A stretch of DNA of 64,000 nucleotides from Anisakis pegreffii (Eukaryota; Nematoda; Chromadorea; Rhabditida; Anisakidae), in contig JAPYMA010000520.1 in NCBI GenBank assembly GCA_035041965.1, forward strand, positions 186,001 through 250,000, read 5' to 3'. A program made the translations under genes and the position numbers. Numbering within the stretch: the first letter of the stretch is position 1; every line of letters starts with the position of its first letter. The notes below the pieces were generated by a model. The model was not told the DNA's origin. It did not search any database and worked only from the letters and a program-made list of their open reading frames with translations. This document shows, piece by piece, positions 50,601 to 61,131 of the stretch.

Positions 50601-51442
50601 CTCCTCCTATTAAACTCGATTACATCCGTTGTTCATTCGAGTTCATCTCGCCGAACGAATGAATAAGGTGATCATTAAGCTTTGCTCACTGGTGTGTGTA
50701 AGTAACGAATTGTAATCCATTATCGCATGAGTGACTCAGATCGAATTACATTGAACTTCCTTGTTCTTATTATGTCGCCTTGACTGCATTGTTATGGTAT
50801 GTTTTCATTGTTGAGTCTATAGAGCAATGCGAGATTATAATACTTCTATCCGTTCCAAATGCTTTTGTTTGTGTTGACGACTAATATTCAACCATAGTCA
50901 TGATGGAGTGTTTTGATGCGTACACTTTGTTGTGATGTTTCTTTGGACAGCCTTTTTGAATAACCGCAGCTATTAGGTGTTGTCGTTGATATTTTGGTGA
51001 TGCAATTTATCCTCATTATATTTTTTGTGATTATTCCTGGATGAACCACCATAATGTGTTTACATCATCTCTCTTCTCATGTATCAATGTCATGATTTAT
51101 TCTTCACCCAAAAGCACTATTGAAATGGGTGGAGTAAGAAACACACAGTTATAAAAGGCTCAAAGGCTATAATGTATATCCACCAGTCAACATATGTGAT
51201 CGTATTTTTATCTCTTTTATTGAGGTTTTTATATGGAGGAACTTGAGAGCTTCAGATAGAGATGGATCAGTAGTGATCGAAAATCGAATTTCCGTGCAAC
51301 TGACCAGGACCGAAACATGTTAATCAGTTGTTTGCCGCCAAATGATTCGTTAACCATAGTTCACAGATCGGCAAGCACGCTTCCTGTTATTGAATAATGT
51401 CTGCTATTGCACTTCTGCCCGGCTCACTTCTATGATTTGACA
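47613..51442. other. long region without a recognised gene
   Basis: AT-rich. The missing last exon of COQ4 could be here; AG acceptors in phase 2 were tried at several sites but all soon hit stops. A 133-codon ORF on the minus strand at 49807-50208 has no family signal. No RNA gene or clear repeat. Confidence 0.45.
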
Positions 51443-51740
51443 CAGCATTTCCCAACCAGGAGTACTCGCATATTTTGGGTTGCGAGATAAAATTCCACTC
51501 TTTACACATTGCAGTAAATGATGGCGGATTTCAACGTATACATGTGAATAAAGAAAACGCGAATAGGCTTTAACTTATATATTTTCAAAAAGGCTAGAAT
51601 TTGCTCTAATACTATACACTTATCCACACTACAGACACCGGCTACAGTAGATGAGAGATAGCAATGAATGTTGTGAGAGGTACGAGGACATTTGAAAATT
51701 TCTGAGGGGTGCGGGCGAGAAGAAAGAATAAGAACCACTG
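51443..51740. mobile_element. possible degraded hAT-like non-autonomous element
   Basis: The left end reads CAGCATTTCCCAACC, and the complement of the right end reads CAGTGGTTCTTATTC then CTCGCCCGCACCCC. CAG plus NNGTTCYC-like termini recall hAT elements, but the inverted match is short and the flanking octamers do not agree. The interior contains a minus-strand ORF of no recognised family. Confidence 0.3.
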
Positions 51741-53088
51741 ATCTAGATGCGGAACGAGGTCGATAATAGGTAACATTATGGAAACACCAACTGCATCGCA
51801 ACTTTGTTCATTTCTCAGGTTTAAAAAAAGTGTAGACGTCAAAGATAAAGGTATCTGAATTCAAAATTCGCTCACCAGATGCAATTGGAACAGATTTGGT
51901 GACGCTGACTCAGGGCTTGTTGTCTTCATAAGTTCAGCAAATGAACCGACTAATAGCGAAATGAATTCCTCTGGAGTCGGCCGGCATATCAGCGGATTAT
52001 TTTATGTTTTGTTCTCCTTCACCCTCATGAAAGTGATCCATTCTCACGTTGAAACTATCGACTCAGTCTCATTCTTGACTAAGTGCGGCAAGATTCGAAG
52101 AAAGTTCTCACTGAAAGGTCTTCTGAAAACTGTGGAAAACTTCTCGTACGAAAAAACTTCTCAACTTCTCACTCGTTCATTTTATTGGCCCCTCTTTTTC
52201 ATTTTTCGTCTCCGTTATCGATAGATTACAATTCTGTTTGTTTCCAGATAATCTGCACGAACATTGCGCTCCAAGGAAAAACACTCAGAAATAGCCCTTA
52301 TAACTTTTTTATACCCAATCTTACTTGAGAAAAAAATCTTTTTTGTACCAAATATACCCAATCTTTTTTGACCTGGGAATTGCTTTTTAGTCTTCGGATT
52401 CGAAAATTTCAGAATTAAAAAGCTTAAGGTATTCAACACGTTCTTTTTTAATCAGCTCATTCGTACTTGAAAAAAATTTTTTTTCAGACGAACCATATAG
52501 ACAACATCACTTCAAATCTAGAAACGAACTTGACAGATACTGACAGTGACAAAAATGTCAAACGAACTGGGAATGACTGTTGCGTACTTCAATATGAGTA
52601 TGTTACTAAAATTGTGTAAAATGTGGTGCTTTATCGCGGGATAATTCAGAGCAAAAATGACGAAATATCGGTTCAGAGGTGGGGATCTGCCTGCAAACAC
52701 TAGTCAGAAATGAGTGGTTGGCAGATTGGAGAATTGAATGAGTGCAAAATAGAATTCAGGAGTGTTGAGCAGAAAGATTTTTTAATTTGGATTTTGAATG
52801 AGACCATTCTAATGCATTCCTTTGATCAAGATTTATTGCTGTTCTTTGAAGAAAAGCGGAGTATTTGACTCTGCCTGAATGTGTTTAGAAAATTTGATGT
52901 TGTTCTTGAATAAGGTTTGGCTTTGAGAATCAGAATTTATTCCGTCAAAAGCGCTTTAAAAAATGTTTACAAAGCTTTGCTTATAATAGGCCCGAAAGCT
53001 GGCATGTTGAAAGGCATTATTTAAGCGCGAAAAGTGCATTTGAAGATGGTCATCCATTTTATGTAAAATTTTCGTGCTTTAGAAATTT
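51741..53088. other. no gene recognised
   Basis: AT-rich sequence with homopolymer T and A runs near 52280-52480. Nothing further can be supported. Confidence 0.45.
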
Positions 53089-53430
53089 TCTGTTTTGAAG
53101 AACACACACCGTATCAGTACAATACTTTCCCACAACTTTATTTAAATATTTCAAATTCCCATCTTAAAATCTTACAATTGACATGAACTAACCATTCAGT
53201 CATCTGTTTCGAAGAACACACACCGTATCAGTACAATACTTTCCCACAACTTCATTTAAATATTTCATATTCCCATCTTAAAATCTTACAATTGACATGA
53301 ACTAACCATTCAGTCATCTGTTTCGAAGAACACACACCGTATCAGATCAATACTTTCCCACAACTTCGTTCAAATATTTCATATTCCCATCTTAAAATCT
53401 TGCAATTGGCATGAACTATCCATTCAATCA
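53089..53430 (+). repeat. tandem repeat, 3 copies of 114 bp
   Basis: Units start at 53089, 53203 and 53317 with TCTGTTTCGAAGAACACACA. The first two copies differ at only a few positions; the third is more diverged toward its end. There is no open frame across the unit. It looks like a minisatellite. Confidence 0.95.
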
Positions 53431-56400
53431 TCGTGAACTGTCACTATCTCCCCATTTTCCTGAACGCCCAATTTCGAAAGAAAAAGTTACTTCGTGTTTG
53501 GCATTTCATAGAAGTTGCAACTTCCTCAACTGAATATAATTTGTGTTTATCTCATATTCAACTGTTGACACACTCTGAATTATCGTTAATTTGCATCATC
53601 TCAAGGGACTTCTGATGGTGACTTTCATCTCATTATATCTTTAATAGTTTTTTATTTTGTTATCTTTAATAGTTTGTCAGCTACATTATTAGGTTCAACG
53701 TGTAAGTCACATGAAATTTGTAACCAAATGATTGTTATCTTATGAAAAGATGAACAACTGAAAAGTAACTTTTGAAACTGAAATTGAATGATTTCGAAAG
53801 TACTTTTGAAATGTTTAAAATATACTAATGAAAATGGTGACACTATTTGCATCAGCCACGCATGGATACTGTTTCTTTCAAAATCTTATTATCTACAACA
53901 TCATTGCTAGATTAATCCGATAATTCCTGATTAACACCTCGATTTTGTAATTATAAGATCGCTGTGTCCTCATACAATTGTTTCAGTATATTCGAACAAG
54001 TTTTTGTAGGATTATTCGGAAACATTTTGATCGAAGCTTGACTCAAGAATAGCATCAGTTGTGCAGGGAGAGATTATCGCTGTGCTCTGAATTTATCCCT
54101 TTGAGATTTTATAAGAGAATATGTACGTTTTTGTACATGAAATTTTGCCGTGATTCATTCTCATGTGCTCGTTCAAATTCATTATCTCTCAGGAAATATT
54201 TCTATCATTCGAAGAATTTATGCATTAGTTATTTACCAGAAACTTCGATGGGTTTTTAGCAGAAAATTTTGTTTACTTCATTAGTGCATCAGTCTGCGAT
54301 ATTCTAACGGCGTCATTTTCATAGCATTGCTCTGGATGTTCGTTGAAGCTAGGTTCTTTTATGGCGTGTGATCGAGAGGAGCATATTTGACTGCAGTTTG
54401 TCAAAACTGAATTTCTGAAATAATGTTAAATGCTGTTATTTAATTAGTATCAACGGAGAATTTTTTCCTTTTGCCTTTTGGTCATTTTCAAAATGAGAAA
54501 GTTTTGAGATACTTCTGTTTGAACAGCGGACGAGCAATTGAAATGACATTGCTATGTTTAGTTGTTTCTAATTAAAAGCGCTGTTACTAATTTACTCAAA
54601 TATAACGTTTATTCTTTGCATGAAACAAACACGAATTAAAGTCAAACATTTTTCTGCTTCATTGAATGAAATACTGGATTATGTATTCAGATCAGACAAT
54701 CATGTTAATTCTTCAACTGTTTTTCATCGTTTCGTAAAGCTATCACATAGTCTCAGCATCTACTTCATTTGCAAATATTGCGTAGGTGCAGCAGCTCATT
54801 TCGGCCTTACTTATGCAATCTTGCTCGCATCCTATTCCGTTGCTAATTAAATCTCCCTTATTTGCTGTATCATAACGTGCCAGCGCCAATGCATGAGCTC
54901 ATTTCATGCCTTGTCGATTTGTGCTTTTCCTTTTTTCATCTTTTGAAATCTCTTTTTATTGGTATAAGTGACGATATTTCCGATCTTAATTCTCTTCTTG
55001 ATTGCAGTTAATTACTTTGCAACAAATGACAGTTGAAACATATTCACCTAATAAATGGATCGTGTTGAGGTACTGATCATCAAAGTTCGTCGAAGAACGG
55101 ACTTTATGATGGGAAGTAATAATTGCTCGACATTTCTACTCTCCACTTTTTAGTCGCCATCTCTCCGGGCGAATCACACTTCTTGAGCATTCTCTCCGGC
55201 TAACTTCCTCCTCAGCGGGGTCCTATTCTCCCTCTCCCCTCTTCCGGTGAAAAAGTTGAGCCTCAACGAACACACCTCATCGTCATTCTTTCACTGCAAA
55301 CTGCTAAATGGTTGATAAATAGTCGTATGAAGTCAACAATTTATACTGAAGTATCACTAATTGTAAGCGTCATTCATCAATTGATTCCCATTGTTTTTCT
55401 TTTGTGAATCCATCAGCACTTTTATTTTGATCCTTGATCTTCTTCTTCTGCTGTCATTTTGACGCACAACACAGTTGACAGTGTGGATATTTTCGTCCTT
55501 TTTATTCACGTTTCATTAAAAGATCGATTCGCAATCCGGCTTAGAATTCAACCAAATTGCCCACTTTCCATTGTACATGAGTGCAAAGCATTATTTAATA
55601 ATCGCTTTTAGAGTAGTGAAAAAACCGTGACAGTGATATTTGCGTAATTCGCAAACGTTGAAAGTGGCTGCAATGCCAATTTCATTTTATCAGTGTAGTA
55701 ACGAAAATCAGGCTTAGGCCTCGATTCAGTTTCATGGCCCACAACTGATTCTAAACTGACACTTAGGCTCGTGTCCAAGCTTGGAGAGGGTTGGATTGTA
55801 CGCGCGTCACGTTTTCACTGCAGTGGTTATTTGTGTGCTTGGAACAGATAAACGATCACTAGTTAACATCTGAACACTAACGATCAAAAACATTGTTTGG
55901 ATTCGAGCGATATGAATTCCCGAAGTTCGCTGAAAAATTATCGAAGGAGATATGGTATATAGGTATCGTGTTTGTTATTAGTGCAGTCATGTAGCAAATG
56001 CTTTTCCATGGTAAATGGAAGGATCCAAAACAATCTTTTTGAAGACTCCTTGAACAGATTCGCTGTTGCCCTATCGTTGCCGTTTTCAGCATCACTGAGA
56101 ACCTCTCCATTAAATGAAACAACTTTCGAATTCTTAAGAGGAATCCTTATCTGCAGTTTTCAAAAAAATTTTCAAAAATTCGATCGAAATACTAAACGTA
56201 ATTTTGCTCGTCCATCTACCCATCACCAGTTGTCGAAGATATTTCCTCGTTGAATACATTGTTATCGATCGGCTGTTTGCTCTTCTTTTTTTTCAGCTTT
56301 TAATTTAAGGATTCATTTCTACTGATTGCATCCATTTTACTTCAAAACCTCCATATAATTACAATACATAATCCTATTTCCAAAATTAATTCCAATACTT

Positions 56401-57314
56401 TACAATTTCCTCTTAGTCACAGATAATTCTTCGTCACAATCCACCAAAACGTTTTCTCGTGATGATACACTTGCAGAATTGTACTCCTTCGTTCATCTTT
56501 TCTCTAAAAATAAATCTCTTCATTAATTCAGCGAATTCTATTATCTGACAGCGTTCTGCTTTCACGAAAATTTCATTTGCTAATAGTAACGACATGTTGC
56601 CCCGTAATCCTTTCAGTACGCTGATTATTCATTGCTGAAAAGGATCACGCTCAGATTCTTTTATCCATTACATAATGTCATTATGCTGATTGAGATGTGC
56701 TTCCGTGTTCGTTTGAAATTACTTTTTTGTATAATAACTTGTATGTATCAATCACACATGCAGCTAAAAAAAACTAGCATAGCACAGAGGTATAATGACA
56801 ACAGTTCAGATGCATCCTTTGCAAAGTTTTTATTTTATGGCGGTGAATAAATGTTGTTGAATGGTGTGCAAATGATAGAATAATTGGATGGATTGAAAGA
56901 GTTCCATTGCCGTCAAAAAAGCATCTGCTACACTAATTTCCCACTAGTTTCCATCGACATTGATTCACGTTTGATGTTTCGTAATGAGCCTCTTGAAAGA
57001 CGTTCAGAACCAGCGTAGATGATCCTTTTTGCACAATGCTATTTACGAAATTGCTGTGCAGTCAGAGCCTGGTTGAGGTGAAGTGGAAACGATTATCATT
57101 TATTGTCATAACGCTTCGCCATGAAATCGATCAAAGATTCTCTATGCACTTTTGTCTCAGATTAAAAGCATTACTTTTCAAGATCAGAAAACGGTGTAAA
57201 TGGCCGCTCAGCGTTGAATGGTGTGCATGCCACACTTTCATGCATTCCGATTTAAATTATGGGATAACAAGGACAACTCGTAGGGTTACTATCTAGCTTA
57301 AAGGGGCTCTAATG
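53431..57314. other. no gene recognised
   Basis: AT-rich. Several short ORFs, none with family features. A CT-rich patch at 55140-55250 stands out in base composition but shows no structure that I can name. Confidence 0.45.
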
Positions 57315-57322
57315 ACGATGAC

Positions 57323-58538
57323 TAGGATTTGCAAAATCCCGAAGATTTTTCAATCCCGTGATCGGGATTTAATCCCGGGATTGGACAATTATTGAAATAT
57401 CGATGCGGGACATGTTTAAACACATTTTTTTTCGAACCAATATGTTCATGATTAATCAGAAAGGAGCTAACTCAACAAATTATTGAACAAATCCAAGGAA
57501 CTAAGTATTCAAATTCAAATTAATATTCCATATAATGATGCCAATGATCATGCCGCAAGGGCATACTGCATGTTCTATGCTAAGGCATCTGTCATCTCGG
57601 GTCTAAGCTAATAACAGTACATTTGCATGTGAATATTAAATTCTTGATTCTCAAACACTTATTTGCAATGCTTTAACTCCATTTTCTCTCAGCATTAACA
57701 TCAACTGAATTCTGCCATTTCGGAAATTTCGATTTTTTCCAAAAAAAATGCATCGCATGAATTATATCATTCGAGTTTTGGCAAAATTGAAAGTTTAGAG
57801 TTTATCTAAAAAGTGAATGAACATCTGCAATGGATTTTCTTCGAACCATCGAGTACTCACATATTTGATAATTTCGCTCAAAAGTCATGCAAATGTACTT
57901 GATATTCAAGCTTAAGATCCTTTTGAATGGAACAACTTTGCTCACTTCGGCAGTGAATTCTCCATGAGTGAACTCAATGAGAATTAAGTACATTTCGATC
58001 GGATGGAAACGTTTCCAAATAGCGAAGTAAAAAGACTTGCAGTCTTTGGAACATGCAGTTGAATTAACAGATGGAATATTGAAGCAGAACAAATCTTGTG
58101 GGAGGAAAAGACTCAAAATTTCATTGAACTTTGTTGCTCCTGGTTTTTATTAGAAAATGTGATTACCTCTGTTAGTCTATTACATAGAAATGCATCCAAA
58201 TGAGTGTGATATAGATTAATGAGGAGCAGAATAATCAGTCGAATATTCAATGAAATGTTACGTAAAAATTCATTAAGCTGTCGTTGATCATGTCATTCTT
58301 CCGAATTGCGTCTACTTCCTTAGCTGAACATCAATGACAGGGGGTAAACAGCAAAGATAGCTGCATATAAATTAGATGGGAATGATTAAGGCTTGCTTTG
58401 AGATGGGCATACTATCAAAATTCACACAAATTGACCTGTTTTATCAAATCCCGAAATCCCGGGATTTTTCAAAAATTAAATCCCGGGATCGGGATCATAA
58501 CTGTAACTCCGGGATCTCGGGATCCCGTGCAAACCCTA
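57323..58538. mobile_element. hAT-superfamily DNA transposon, apparently non-autonomous
   Basis: A 1,216-bp element flanked by a perfect 8-bp direct duplication, ACGATGAC, at 57315-57322 and 58539-58546. The terminal inverted repeats begin TAGGATTTGCAAAATCCCGA (left) and, in complement, TAGGGTTTGCACGGGATCCC (right). Subterminal regions at both ends are packed with CCCGGGATT and its complement. An 8-bp duplication with TAGGG-type ends is the signature of hAT elements. The longest internal ORF (57802-58116, minus, 104 codons) shows no transposase features, so the element probably moved with help from another copy. Confidence 0.88.
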
Positions 58539-58546
58539 ACGATGAC

Positions 58547-60499
58547 AATGAAGAAAATGCTAGAAAGAGTTGTTGATCTACATTACCAGAAAAGGCATTC
58601 CTTGTAGAGGCATTTTCGAAGCTTTCTGCGAAATGAGAATCTTATGTCGATAATCTTATATCTTTTTCGTCAAAACACAAATTACGTTTCATGTATGCCT
58701 CATTTAATGTAACTCAACGGAAGTCAAAAATATGCCTGATATAATGGAACTCAGCAGAAAACACAAATTAGCTGTGAGGTCTTTATTAGTTGAAGTGTTA
58801 ATGAAATCCTGTTCTGATCTAGTTAATCATTGCAACTGCTATGGAAAGATGACATTTGATTGAAAGTGTTGGTATGCTTCAATGACCCAGTTGATTGCTT
58901 AAGAGGTTTATCGAGTTTGACGCGAACAACACATTGGTCGAAAGTAATCATAACATATTATTGTTCAGATGTGTTCATATGCGATTCTTAGATAATATTA
59001 TGTTCGCTTTGTAATCTTTAATACTCATAGTGCAAAAGGCTTAGAAATTCATGAAATAAATGAATCGTTCGATCACACGAAATCAACTCCAAAATATTAT
59101 AGTACTGTATTGCGCAGTATCGTATCTCAAGGTGCTTCCATTCAATGAAACTCTTAGTTTTTTGAGTGTACAGTAGTACGAGTCTGATTTCTTTTGTGTC
59201 AAAAACTAACGTTCATCAGTCGTTCTTTCTCCTGTTTATCTACCAAAAATGCACTTTCATTGATCAGATTGAGTCCTGAGAATTTATCGTAGTTTATCCG
59301 AAATTGTTTCACTTACTATTCAGTGCAATTCCTTTATTGCTCTTTAATGTATTGAATATACCAAAGCTTATTTGTACAACGAATGAGATAATTTCCAATC
59401 ATAAAAACGAAACTTCTCTGAAAATTTCTCATCAGACGGATCATTCAATAGATGATGTTTCAAGTGTTCGTTGAACATATTCTCACTGATTCATTCACCT
59501 AATAGGTTAGGAGATTAAACATTTGAATGCCTTCGAAACGGAGCGCATTAATTTGCGATTTTCCGTGTGAACGCCGATTCTACACCAACTGTTTGAAGTT
59601 TCTGTACATGTATGTAACTAGTCCACGGTTCCTTTCTTTCTCGAAATCTACAACTCATCCGTGAGCATTATATGAACTAATGTTACCTCACTGTTTATCG
59701 GTAGATAATCACAAAAGAATTGTTGTAAGCAGAAAGATTGCTCATAAAACTTACACCGTGTAGTAATGCCCAGACGGTTGTGGCGCTAGAATGTGCCCAA
59801 CTGAAAATTGATTTTGACAAAATGATCCTGCTTTTCATACTGAAGCGTTATTGAAATCGTGTCGCTTGTGAAATTTTACGTTTTATCCATCACTACTATA
59901 TGCAAGTAATTAGTTGTGTTTCAGCACTTTGATGCGATTAAATAAAATTTATGCTAGACCCTGCATTAGTCAAATAACTAAGAGTGGAACTTGAGCGGAA
60001 GTAAAAAACATCAGAGCTTATATCATAGCATCTTTACGATATAATTCCTGTTTCGTATTTAAACAATATTTCCAGTGAGTTCACACGTAAAAACCACTTC
60101 AGTTATTCGATTTTCAGATGAACGATGTAGTCTTCCGATAATTTTATAAATTTGTTTACTTCGAATGATGCACTTCATATCAATGATTAATAAAACATTC
60201 CCAAAGACGTTTTATCGGATGGGGTAATCTGTACATCTGAATGCCGAAAGATAAAGATATTCTCGCTCAAATCGGTTGTAGTCGATGATTTGTTGTGTAG
60301 CACTAATAATTTAGTTTATAATTGTGATCGTATAAAGTGTGCACAGTCGTTTACGTAATGTTTATCAAATAAATTGCCGATTAGATGATGGTAAACAGCA
60401 AAATTGAGTATGATTGGTGTATAATTCAGTATGATTATGTTGATAAAATTATGTAGAATATAGAAAATTACACATGTAATTGTATATGAAAATTGTCGA
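58547..60499. other. no gene recognised
   Basis: AT-rich unique sequence. No exon, RNA gene or repeat could be supported. Confidence 0.45.
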
Positions 60500-60619
60500 T
60501 TATTTCAAATTATTGTGCATAATAGCACCATAATCATTGCTGTCGAAATTTGACTCCATGTCTATTGCACTTGCACGCTCATATGTTGGTGCATAGAAGT
60601 TTGAACTGGATCCGGCCAT
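60500..60619 (-). CDS. possible small protein or terminal exon, unrecognised
   Basis: A minus-strand frame from ATG 60619 to TAA 60500-60502 encodes 39 residues (MAGSSSNFYAPTYERASAID, then an Asn/Asp-rich end). The frame is open upstream to an ACTATAG acceptor-like site about 14 nt before the ATG, so it may be a last exon. Its composition (Ser, Tyr, Glu, Asp; balanced codons) is unlike the Phe/Ile/Lys-rich chance ORFs around it. No family was recognised and no partner exons were found. Confidence 0.3.
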   Translation of the reverse strand: MAGSSSNFYAPTYERASAIDMESNFDSNDYGAIMHNNLK

Positions 60620-60876
60620 TTCTCTGACGCTGCTATAGTTCAAGCATGGCCGTTGTGAGGCCATTTGACATGAAAATTACTGCAAGAACAGTGAATATGC
60701 GTTTTCGTTGAAGGATGCATTCGGTTTCAAATCCTTATTTTTCACGTTTGTGAGGTTAAAAATAATATTTGACCATGTGCTCAGTCGGAATCGAACTCGA
60801 TCGATTGATCATTTTTATTGTTGTTAAATGTTGAACACAGCCTTCCTGGCAAAGAGCAGTGTTCCGGTTTTGCTAG

Positions 60877-61131
60877 TCGGATGGTGACAAGCCAGCCCTA
60901 AACATCACCAGGTATTTTACGTCATACCACTGTTACGGCGTTGTACTGGAAGCCGGCAATCAATTGCAACCGTTGAAACACTCTCCCAACAAGAACTGGA
61001 CCACTATTCTTATGCTACCTTCCCATGCGAAATTCCGATCTACCGGTCACTTGAGCAGCTTGGACAACGTGGAATGTGATCCTATCGATTCCAAGGATCT
61101 CCTTGAGCATCTGCTTGAATACGAATCCTAA
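60877..61131 (+). CDS. possible terminal exon of an unrecognised gene
   Basis: The frame opens directly after a TTTTGCTAG acceptor and stays open for 84 codons to TAA 61129-61131. It lacks an early ATG. The residues look protein-like (YHCYGVVLEAGNQLQPLKHS, then DSKDLLEHLLEYES at the C-terminus), and this stretch is clearly GC-richer than its flanks. It could be the last exon of a gene whose other exons I missed, or a fossil of a mobile element. No homology is claimed. Confidence 0.35.
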   Translation, partial: SDGDKPALNITRYFTSYHCYGVVLEAGNQLQPLKHSPNKNWTTILMLPSHAKFRSTGHLSSLDNVECDPIDSKDLLEHLLEYES

